From contig JAQTRH010000025.1 in the NCBI GenBank assembly GCA_028711925.1, forward strand, positions 1 to 12,103: 12,103 nucleotides of DNA, in the 5' to 3' direction. Shown piece after piece: positions 1 to 6,377 of this stretch (positions are counted from its first letter, which is position 1; each line of letters starts with the position of its first letter). The translations under genes were made by a program, and so were the position numbers. The DNA comes from Candidatus Nanoarchaeia archaeon (GTDB lineage Archaea > Nanobdellota > Nanobdellia > Woesearchaeales > CG1-02-33-12). The notes below the pieces were generated by a model that was not told the origin of the DNA, did not search any database, and worked only from the letters and a program-made list of their open reading frames with translations.

Positions 1-742
1 CTGCCAAAAAATGCCCTAATTCATGGATAACAATGGTGCTTAACAAAGAGAGAATTGTTATAAGGGATACAAATACAACAAATTTTATGAAAAGCAAAGG
101 ATACGAAGCTTTCTTTTTTTTACTGATTTTTTCTGTGTTTTGATTGGAACCCCATGCTTCAATATTCTTAACAAACAAAAAGAAAACAATGAAAAGAACT
201 ATGTTTGGCAAAAACCAGATAATAGCTGAAAGATTATTTTTGAATATTATAAGGATTAAAATTGACAAAAAAGAAAATAAAATAAGGAACATCCCTATTT
301 TTCTCATAAGCTTTTCCGAGATTAAAAATAAATCAAAAGAAGCTATGGCTATGATGGAACAAGAAATAAAGGATAGTATGCTAAAAAACATGTTTATGTT
401 AGAAGGCATTGCAAATACAGTCAGTATGAATAAGAAAAGAAGGTATAACAGGTTTTTATCATCCACAAAATTATAGATTATAACCAAAAGAAGGGAAGCT
501 GTTATAACATTAAAAAGCCCTCCGATAAAAATAAAATCGCTTTCATAAGGGCTTATTGCACCAAAAGCCCAGATAAAGTTTACAAGAGAATAAACTAAAA
601 AAGATATTCCGCTTATGAATATAATTTTTCCGACAACTGATAAGCTTTTTTTTGTATACCACACTAAAAATCCATAAAAACATATCACTGAGACGGCTGC
701 TAGGATAACGCCATTCAAAAACCAAATCCAGTTAAAACTCAT
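1..742 (-). CDS. Multi-spanning membrane protein with HELGH metalloprotease motif, M50/site-2-protease-like (partial, 3' end outside window)
   Basis: I translated this frame by hand. It is open from an ATG at 742-740 to the left edge, giving 247 codons with no stop. The product is almost entirely hydrophobic, with about seven or eight candidate membrane segments (roughly residues 4-29, 37-62, 68-93, 97-141, 148-190 and 216-239). A basic loop around 202-210 (EKISKKKKA) precedes the last one. That last helix runs straight into IHELGHFLA, with H240, E241 and H244 forming an HExxH zinc site. A zinc site embedded in a membrane helix is typical of M50 site-2 proteases, which cut substrates inside the membrane. 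M48 or M56 membrane peptidases also use HExxH and cannot be excluded, because the downstream NPDG-type M50 motif lies outside the window. The start codon abuts the TAA of the coiled-coil gene, and GAGG sits 5 bases upstream of it, so it is co-transcribed. Confidence in the gene is high; confidence in the M50 assignment is moderate. Confidence 0.72.
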   Translation of the reverse strand, partial: MSFNWIWFLNGVILAAVSVICFYGFLVWYTKKSLSVVGKIIFISGISFLVYSLVNFIWAFGAISPYESDFIFIGGLFNVITASLLLVIIYNFVDDKNLLYLLFLFILTVFAMPSNINMFFSILSFISCSIIAIASFDLFLISEKLMRKIGMFLILFSFLSILILIIFKNNLSAIIWFLPNIVLFIVFFLFVKNIEAWGSNQNTEKISKKKKASYPLLFIKFVVFVSLITILSLLSTIVIHELGHFLA

Positions 743-1810
743 TTATTCCTCTTCTGATTCTGTTTCTGACTCCTCAGATTTTTTTAATTTTTTCTTTAGT
801 TTTGAAAAAAAACTTTTCTTTTTTGTTTCTTTTACCTCTTCTTCCTCACCCAGCTCTTTCAGTTTTTCCACCTTCGCTTCAAGAGGGGCTTTTTTTGCTT
901 CTTCTTCAAGAAGGTTGAAGTATTTGTCAAGGTCAGGAGTTTTCATCGCGAGTGTTTCAAATCCCCTAAGCAGCCTGTCTAATCTTTCTATCTTTTCCTG
1001 AAACTTCTGGCTGAAATCGCTATCAAAAGTTGATATCCTGCTGTTTAGTGTTGCTATAACATTATTCACGTGCTTTTCGAAGCCCTCAAATTTTTCAACT
1101 AATTCCTCAACTTCTTTTTTTGTTGAGAGGCTTGTCATCTTTATTTTAATTGAGTCTGTTTCTGTGGACAGCTGCTTTAATGATTTCTGAAGATCTGAAG
1201 AAACTGCTGATACTCTCTGCAGATCGCTGAACTGTCTCCACATTTCGGAATAAATTGTTTCAATTTTGCTGGAATGTTTTGTAATGTCTGCATCAATTTT
1301 TTTGTTTTCCATCCACCCTTTTTTCACTTCTTCGCTGAGCTTTATCGCCTCATCAAGCCCTTTAAATGAATTTATTTTCGTCCTCATGTCTTTTATTTCC
1401 TTTATCGTGTTGTTTATTATAACCTCATTTGTTTCTATAGGTGACTTCAGCATTTCGATTTTGTTTTCAATTTTTTTTACCATCATCATAAGCTTGTCAG
1501 GCTGCACTGTCTGCACTAAGTCAATTGCCTGTGTTGCCTTTGCCTCAACAAGCCTGGAGTCTTTATCTCTGTCCATAATCATTGTTCTTAAGCCGCCTAT
1601 CTGCTCGTTTATCAAACCAAACCTTTCGTTGGATGCTTTTTGAAGTTCATAGAATGTCTTAAACTGCGCCTTAAGTTTTTCAACTTCTGCTGTCATCCTA
1701 CCTATTGATGCCTCTCCCATGCTGTCCTGACCAGAATTCTGCGGTGTATTTTTTTCCTCTTCAACAGCTTCTGTTGAATCATCCTCTTTTTTTGGTTTTT
1801 TGAAAAACAT
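743..1810 (-). CDS. Cytoplasmic coiled-coil protein, uncharacterised, partner gene of the ectodomain-ATPase
   Basis: This gene encodes 355 residues with no membrane segment, no signal peptide and no cysteine. After an acidic, low-complexity N-terminus (residues 9-36), residues 37-285 are almost continuous alpha-helix with heptad-like spacing, for example AEVEKLKAQFKTFYELQKAS at 41-60 and KKIENKIEMLK at 112-122. A short helical part (293-320) is followed by a Lys/Glu tail. Both ends carry a phenylalanine-plus-lysine patch: MFFKKPKK at 1-8 and SFFSKLKKKLKK at 333-344. These could be amphipathic membrane or protein contacts. I recognise the general type (coiled-coil proteins of DPANN archaea, sometimes labelled chromosome-segregation or archaellum FlaC/D/E-like), but I cannot assign a function. 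The ATG abuts the TAA of the ATPase gene and the TAA abuts the next ATG, so the stoichiometry is probably set by translational coupling. A structural scaffold for the ATPase is the simplest inference. Confidence 0.9.
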   Translation of the reverse strand: MFFKKPKKEDDSTEAVEEEKNTPQNSGQDSMGEASIGRMTAEVEKLKAQFKTFYELQKASNERFGLINEQIGGLRTMIMDRDKDSRLVEAKATQAIDLVQTVQPDKLMMMVKKIENKIEMLKSPIETNEVIINNTIKEIKDMRTKINSFKGLDEAIKLSEEVKKGWMENKKIDADITKHSSKIETIYSEMWRQFSDLQRVSAVSSDLQKSLKQLSTETDSIKIKMTSLSTKKEVEELVEKFEGFEKHVNNVIATLNSRISTFDSDFSQKFQEKIERLDRLLRGFETLAMKTPDLDKYFNLLEEEAKKAPLEAKVEKLKELGEEEEVKETKKKSFFSKLKKKLKKSEESETESEEE

Positions 1811-4800
1811 TTACTTCAACTCTTTAGTTATTTCATTGATTTTATTAAATATTTCCTTTTTCTGCTCTTTTGAAAGCTCTTTGTAGATTGAAACCAGGTT
1901 GTTATAATGGCTTTTTGCCTCTTTTTTCTCATTTTTATGCAAAAGTTCACTTATTTTTGATATGATTTGACGGGCATCATCAATTTTGTTTTCTGAAGGA
2001 TTTTTATCATCTTTTTCAGTGTTTTTTTCTTCCTGTTTTTTCTGAGCTGCGCTTGCCGTTTTATCCTGCTCTTTAACTTCCTGATTTTCTTTCTTTGCGT
2101 TTTCAAGCTCTTTTTCAATCTCTTTTTCATCGGCAAGTTTTATCTGTCTTTGTTTTGGAGTTTTTCCTAGCTTCTCCCATTGGTCTTTAAGCCTTGGTGT
2201 AAGCCCGTCAAGGTAAATTGAAACCATATTAAAAGAGCCAGAGTTAAGCTTGTCTTTTGCAAGCTTTAATTCCAGCTCAAAATCAAATGTATCCATTTCC
2301 ATCTCTTTGAGCTGCTCAAGCTGGTATTCAATATCCTCTACTATGTTATTGTATTTATCATAATTTTTTAAGTCTTCATCCTCAAGCCTTTTAAGGTTGT
2401 GGTAAGTGGGCCTAAAGCTAACGAAATACGGCTGGCCATTGTTATAGGCTGCATTCTCTATCATAGATGTTCCTGTGGCTGACTTAACAAGGGATTTTAA
2501 GATGTTTTCACCATATTCTTCCTTAACCCTGTTTAAATCTCCCTCATCCCTTGTTCTCATCTGCATCGCAGTATTGATGTTTGCCAAAACTTCTTTTGGA
2601 AAGTCGCTTAATACCTGGCTGATTAAGATTAAGCCCACTCCCCATTTTCTGAACTCTCTTGTTGCCCTTTCTATCTGCACAAAAACTTTTCCTGAGCCGC
2701 CGAACTTCGGCAATAAAGTATGGATTCCATCATAAATAATAATGTATTTAAGCTCCTGGCTTTCAGGAAGGTTTGCGCTGAAAACCTGCTTTATGGTATT
2801 TGCAACAAATAATTCCTTGTTTTCCATATCAAGCTTTCCGGTGAGGAATACGCTTATTGATCCTGGATTCATGTACTTCTTGAAGTCTATTATCTCTCTT
2901 CCATCTTTAACGTGGTGTATATTTCCGCTGAATGGTCTTGCATTTTTTTTGCTCATGCCAAATTTAGCGTACTCATCAAGCATTTTTTTGTCTTCGTTCT
3001 TCCTCAAAAATCCTGTCCATTGTCCCGTTGGGTCAAATACAATAACTGCAACATTTTTTGCAAGCGCCTCCTCAACCATATCCTGCGCAACAACCGTCTT
3101 ACCGCTGCCGCTTGCTCCTGCTATCAAGGTGTGAATCTGAAAGTTGTCTAAATCAAGATAAGACCTTATATTTGTTTCAGCAATATTTCCCACAAATGCC
3201 GACCTGTCTCCTGCCTTGGGCAATAATTCTATCCTTATCTTTGTCTGGTATCTTTGTTTTTCCTGTTTTTTCCTGCGATAAAAAATCAAAAAGAAAACAA
3301 GGGAGGATATTATCAAAGCAACTAGCATTATAATCCAGACAGGTATTCCAATAAAAGAATAATTGTAAAATGGAAGTACCACTTTAAATGGCTCGCTCTT
3401 CCTTGATACAACATCAAGGTAATGCACTTCTGCAATAAGCACATAATTGCCTTCCTTAAAGTTTTCAGGAATCCTAAAATTCTTGAGTATGGACAATGAT
3501 GTCTGTATCTGTGCATCATCCTCATATATTATTGTTTCGTTTCCATTTTCACTCTGTATTTTGTAAACTATTGTTATATCATAAACCTCATCCCTTATGA
3601 GGTTTTGAAGGTCTATCCTGTATTTCAGCAGGTTTCCCACAACAACTTTGTTTGTCAATATGTTTAGGTCTATTAGCAATCCTTCTATTGGAAGCTTTTC
3701 CTTGCTATAAACAAGGACTGTAACTGGTATTTCCCCCTCTATATCCCCTGAAATTATTATCTTTCCCTCATAAATCCCAACATCAACATTTCCCATTAAG
3801 GTTACTGTAAACTCCCCGTTTTCATCAGGAAGAATATTCATATTATTTTTATCTATGCTGATAAGATTATCAAGATTACCTTCATAATATATATCAACAT
3901 TAATTGTGCTATCCCTGTAATTAAAAATAGAAACAGGTATTTTAACAAAAGAGCCTATTCTTAATTTTCTTACTATTTCGCTTATAGAGATAGTATAGTC
4001 AATCTCACCTTCCCTTTTTGGATAAAATATTTGCGGCCTTTGCTGCTCAACGATCTTGGAAACTCCCTCTCCTACCCCCTCTTGTATTATCTCAACTATA
4101 GATGGACTCATAATTATGTTATGGTAGGTAGTGTTATCCTTGGATATTACTATTTCTGCAAAATAATTTTCATATCCTTCCCTTGTTGCGACAAGATTAT
4201 GGGCTCCAGAAGGGGCAGTCATGTTATAAGTTCCTGATGATGAAGAGTTAACAACAACCCCAGCAACGCTTATTCTTACGCCCGCTACAGCCACCCCATA
4301 TTGGTTGGTAACATTTCCAGTTAAGATTCCATCCCTCATTTTGGTTTCATATAGATCCATAGATATGTTGTGTTCTGTTTCTATGTATGCTGTTATGTTA
4401 ACCTCTGCTATATAGTTTTCATAATCACCCTTCACAGAAACAAGGTTATAAGTTCCCTCATATATTGATATGTTGTAAAACCCATTTGAATCAGTTAAAT
4501 GGGTTATTCCTGAAATGGTAATGGAAGCGTTTTCTATTGCAAGGCCTGTTTCATTATCCTTCACTGTTCCAAATATTGTTCCATTGTTTAATTTTGCTTC
4601 AGGAGATGGTATAAGTGAGATATTGTGCTGTGTTGTCTGTCCTGGTATAACTTCTATTTCCTCAACATATGTTTCATACCCATCCATTATTGCAACTATG
4701 AAATTTTCTCCGTAATCCACTGTTATGGAATAATAACCAGACAAATTTGTTGTTGCGTTCTTGTTTTTTATCTTTACGTTAGTTCCTTCAACTGGCTGCC

Positions 4801-6052
4801 CTGTAAGGCTGTTTGCAACAAAACCTTCAACAGTTCCCTGAGTTGGCTCCATTGCAAAATCATAAGTCGTTGTTGTATGAGCTAAGATGCTTACATTGCC
4901 TATGTGGGTTTCATAGCCCTGCAAAAGTGCCGCAAGAGTAAAATTCCCTGCATAAACAGATGAATGATAATTCCCATTTTCATCTGTTGTCAAAGTTACG
5001 CCTGCAATATGAATTGTAATATTTGCAAGAGGGTTTCCTGTCCTGTTATCAACAACAGTCCCGTTTATGGTTCCGTTTGTAATATAATCAGGTATCTTTT
5101 CCATTGATATGTTGTGGGTTAAAGACCCTCCTAATGATATATTAACAAGTGCTGTATAAGTGTAATACCCTGTATGAGTAGCAACCAGATACTGTACTCC
5201 TATTATTGTTGTGATATTGTAAAAACCAAGATTATCTGAATAGTCAATATTATCTCCTATTGAAACCTTTACATCTTCCATAATCTGGCCTGTGGAATTA
5301 TCAGTTGCATATCCATGAATATTTCCTTCTCCAGAGTCGCCAATCCCCATTCCCTCAGGGCATTCATCATTCGGGTCTGTATAAAAGTAAAAGGTTGATT
5401 CAATAGGAGATGGAACAATAAGCTGGTAGTTAAGCTTCTGATTGTTGAATCCTTGCTGAATTGTTGCTATGTGTGTAAAAAACACTGGAACCCCATCAAC
5501 ATCCAATAAACCATAATCAAATTCAGTGCTGTCTTCTTCTCCATATTTCTTGGTGTAAGTCATAGGAACATTGTTGATTGTTAAGTCACCATAATCAACA
5601 GAGCCGGTTGTTGTAAAGGTGCTTGAGATTGAATCATCGCTCGCAGGATTTATTCCAAAGTAATTGTCAGCATCATTTGTGTTTCCTGCGGTTATTGTAG
5701 TCCAGTCAAGAGTATCCGGGTCAACATCAGAGGAATAAATCTCATGCTCTATATCTGGCTCAAGACAGTCAAAGATAAGGTGAACTGATTTTATTCCACC
5801 TGGCTCTGTGTCTTCCCATTGTAGTTCATCATAACCCTGAACCATCAATCCAAGCCCGTAAAATCCATGCCAGTTATAGGTTGGATCAACTTTGGTTATC
5901 AAAAGCTCGGTGATTGTCCCTGCCTCAGAAATAACAGCAACATACCCAATGAATGTCTTTAAGGATATAACAAGGAATAATGAAGCGCCTAAAAGAAATA
6001 GCATAAATATCAAAAACAATGCGCGATTCCTAAAAATATCATGCGGCTTCAT
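1811..6052 (-). CDS. Transmembrane protein: repeat ectodomain fused to a cytoplasmic HerA/FtsK-type P-loop ATPase
   Basis: This gene encodes 1413 residues. A membrane segment (11-30) is followed by an ectodomain to about 897. It comprises an N-terminal module with WHGFYG at 61-66, five carboxypeptidase-regulatory-like repeats (243-650) and two beta-sandwich, NEW3/CARDB-like domains (about 683-784 and 788-892). A second helix (901-924) ends in RRKKQEK, which marks the cytoplasmic side. The ATPase (about 960-1220) has Walker A GASGSGKT at 979-986, a Walker B-like strand YIIIYDGIH at 1103-1111, and HerA-like REFRKWGVGLILISQ at 1132-1146. Then come helices (1235-1265), a Lys/Glu linker (1305-1355) and a TPR-like hairpin (1356-1413). 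The 25 N-x-S/T sequons all fall between 252 and 897, with none in the cytoplasmic half. The only cysteines, C96 and C231, are extracellular. The ATG overlaps the regulator's stop by 4 bases. HerA relatives form hexamers that move DNA or protein; the substrate here is unknown. Confidence 0.93.
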   Translation of the reverse strand: MKPHDIFRNRALFLIFMLFLLGASLFLVISLKTFIGYVAVISEAGTITELLITKVDPTYNWHGFYGLGLMVQGYDELQWEDTEPGGIKSVHLIFDCLEPDIEHEIYSSDVDPDTLDWTTITAGNTNDADNYFGINPASDDSISSTFTTTGSVDYGDLTINNVPMTYTKKYGEEDSTEFDYGLLDVDGVPVFFTHIATIQQGFNNQKLNYQLIVPSPIESTFYFYTDPNDECPEGMGIGDSGEGNIHGYATDNSTGQIMEDVKVSIGDNIDYSDNLGFYNITTIIGVQYLVATHTGYYTYTALVNISLGGSLTHNISMEKIPDYITNGTINGTVVDNRTGNPLANITIHIAGVTLTTDENGNYHSSVYAGNFTLAALLQGYETHIGNVSILAHTTTTYDFAMEPTQGTVEGFVANSLTGQPVEGTNVKIKNKNATTNLSGYYSITVDYGENFIVAIMDGYETYVEEIEVIPGQTTQHNISLIPSPEAKLNNGTIFGTVKDNETGLAIENASITISGITHLTDSNGFYNISIYEGTYNLVSVKGDYENYIAEVNITAYIETEHNISMDLYETKMRDGILTGNVTNQYGVAVAGVRISVAGVVVNSSSSGTYNMTAPSGAHNLVATREGYENYFAEIVISKDNTTYHNIIMSPSIVEIIQEGVGEGVSKIVEQQRPQIFYPKREGEIDYTISISEIVRKLRIGSFVKIPVSIFNYRDSTINVDIYYEGNLDNLISIDKNNMNILPDENGEFTVTLMGNVDVGIYEGKIIISGDIEGEIPVTVLVYSKEKLPIEGLLIDLNILTNKVVVGNLLKYRIDLQNLIRDEVYDITIVYKIQSENGNETIIYEDDAQIQTSLSILKNFRIPENFKEGNYVLIAEVHYLDVVSRKSEPFKVVLPFYNYSFIGIPVWIIMLVALIISSLVFFLIFYRRKKQEKQRYQTKIRIELLPKAGDRSAFVGNIAETNIRSYLDLDNFQIHTLIAGASGSGKTVVAQDMVEEALAKNVAVIVFDPTGQWTGFLRKNEDKKMLDEYAKFGMSKKNARPFSGNIHHVKDGREIIDFKKYMNPGSISVFLTGKLDMENKELFVANTIKQVFSANLPESQELKYIIIYDGIHTLLPKFGGSGKVFVQIERATREFRKWGVGLILISQVLSDFPKEVLANINTAMQMRTRDEGDLNRVKEEYGENILKSLVKSATGTSMIENAAYNNGQPYFVSFRPTYHNLKRLEDEDLKNYDKYNNIVEDIEYQLEQLKEMEMDTFDFELELKLAKDKLNSGSFNMVSIYLDGLTPRLKDQWEKLGKTPKQRQIKLADEKEIEKELENAKKENQEVKEQDKTASAAQKKQEEKNTEKDDKNPSENKIDDARQIISKISELLHKNEKKEAKSHYNNLVSIYKELSKEQKKEIFNKINEITKELK
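4103..5326 (-). repeat. Five tandem carboxypeptidase-regulatory-like beta-sandwich repeats in the ATPase ectodomain
   Basis: Within the 1413-residue protein, residues 243-650 hold five units that begin at about 243, 327, 406, 491 and 575. Each opens G-x-(I/V)-x-G-x-(V/A) with a following N-x-x-T-G or similar turn, carries a central G-x-Y strand, then a (D/G)YE-type strand (GYYTYT, GYETHI, GYETYV, DYENYI, GYENYF), and closes near H-N-I-S-M. This is the layout of carboxypeptidase regulatory / Cna-B-like folds, which build rigid extracellular stalks. The unit length of roughly 77-84 residues fits one domain each. Most of the protein's glycosylation sequons lie here. Confidence 0.88.
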
Positions 6053-6252
6053 TTTTTTGATTTGATTATCTCAATACCTCCGTTTTTTCCTGGAACAAAT
6101 GTTATAACAGAACCTTTTTTTAGCTTCATAATATCAGCCCACATAGAAGGAAGAGTGATAATGAACTGCTTATTTTTAAGTTGCTGAATCTTTATCTGGT
6201 TTTGAGGCAGCCTGCTTCCTCTTTTTCTGTTTTTGTCAAGTTTATTGTCCAT
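6049..6252 (-). CDS. AbrB/SpoVT/MazE-like DNA-binding regulator
   Basis: This is a small protein of 67 residues if started at the ATG at 6252-6250. The body reads as a swapped-hairpin AbrB fold: IKIQQLKNKQFIITLPSMWA, then LKKGSVITFVPG, then a final IEIIKSKK strand. This matches the beta-strand, LPxxWA helix, L-K-G-D/S-x-hhhhh pattern of the family. Such proteins dimerise and bind operator DNA; some act as antitoxins, but no toxin gene adjoins this one. An ATG 99 bases further upstream (6351) is open in frame. The added residues would be an Ile/Tyr/Lys-rich translation of the TATA region, so I reject it. The chosen start lies about 35 bases from a TATA box, has no Shine-Dalgarno sequence (a short-leader transcript is likely) and sits 4 bases from a perfect palindrome. 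The stop overlaps the ATPase ATG as ATGA. It probably regulates its own operon (inference). Confidence 0.85.
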   Translation of the reverse strand: MDNKLDKNRKRGSRLPQNQIKIQQLKNKQFIITLPSMWADIMKLKKGSVITFVPGKNGGIEIIKSKK

Positions 6253-6256
6253 TTTA

Positions 6257-6272
6257 AGATTAATATTAATCT
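6257..6272. promoter_or_regulatory. Perfect 16-bp palindrome, candidate autoregulatory operator
   Basis: AGATTAATATTAATCT is an exact inverted repeat (8-bp arms, no spacer). It lies between the minus-strand TATA box and the regulator's ATG, centred about 26 bases from the TATA centre, where an archaeal transcript should start. A regulator dimer bound here would block initiation. AbrB/MazE-type regulators commonly control their own promoters. The AT bias raises the chance of random palindromes, but a 16-bp perfect one with G/C ends at this exact position is notable. Confidence 0.5.
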
Positions 6273-6286
6273 CATATATATATCTA

Positions 6287-6294
6287 TATATAAA
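6287..6294 (-). promoter_or_regulatory. Archaeal TATA box of the leftward operon
   Basis: On the minus strand this reads TTTATATA, a canonical archaeal TATA box. It is preceded by an A-rich AAAAAG stretch that can serve as BRE. The expected transcription start lies about 25 bases downstream, near 6262-6266, giving a leader of roughly 10-14 bases before the ATG at 6252. That agrees with the lack of a Shine-Dalgarno sequence. Nearby TATATATA runs leave the exact register uncertain. Confidence 0.6.
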
Positions 6295-6323
6295 CTTTTT
6301 GATTGAAGAAAACAATAGAAAAC

Positions 6324-6331
6324 TATAAATA
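6324..6331 (+). promoter_or_regulatory. Archaeal TATA box of the rightward unit
   Basis: TATAAATA is preceded by GAAAAC, a plausible BRE, on the plus strand. It would place the transcription start near 6352-6356 and leave a leader of about 25 bases that includes the GGGG ribosome-binding site. Only about 30 bases separate it from the opposing TATA box, so the two promoters probably compete or share regulators. Confidence 0.5.
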
Positions 6332-6365
6332 ATACTAATTATTATAGTCATTTAAAAGCTAAAAA

Positions 6366-6370
6366 GGGGT
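6366..6370 (+). promoter_or_regulatory. GGGGT ribosome-binding site deciding a TTG start
   Basis: GGGGT ends 7 bases before the TTG at 6378, a usual Shine-Dalgarno distance. An in-frame TAA (6375-6377) touches the TTG, so no upstream start exists. The next in-frame ATG is codon 39, beyond the start of the conserved N-terminal module. TTG is therefore the supported start. Confidence 0.55.
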
Positions 6371-6377
6371 AGTTTAA

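Noticed and set aside
144..476. Plus-strand 110-residue open frame
   Set aside because: It is the complement of the hydrophobic membrane-protease gene, which is open across 1-742 on the minus strand and reaches an HExxH motif. The plus frame has no domain-like pattern.
543..725. Minus-strand 60-residue open frame
   Set aside because: It is a different frame inside the same minus-strand membrane protein. It lacks the operon-abutting start and does not extend.
2475..3333. Several plus-strand open frames opposite the ATPase domain
   Set aside because: They are complements of the conserved P-loop ATPase coding region. None shows family features or an upstream signal.
1811..6052. Conjugation or type IV secretion system
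   Set aside because: The motor is in the broad HerA/VirB4/FtsK superfamily, but no relaxase, pilin, coupling protein or other secretion gene is present in the window.
6049..6252. MazE-type antitoxin of a toxin-antitoxin pair
   Set aside because: The next gene is the large membrane ATPase and the opposite gene is a tail-anchored coiled coil. No toxin-sized partner is present.
6253..6351. N-terminal extension of the AbrB-like protein to the ATG at 6351
   Set aside because: It would translate the TATA box and the palindrome into an Ile/Tyr/Lys-rich stretch outside the family's usual length. The internal ATG at 6252 fits the promoter.
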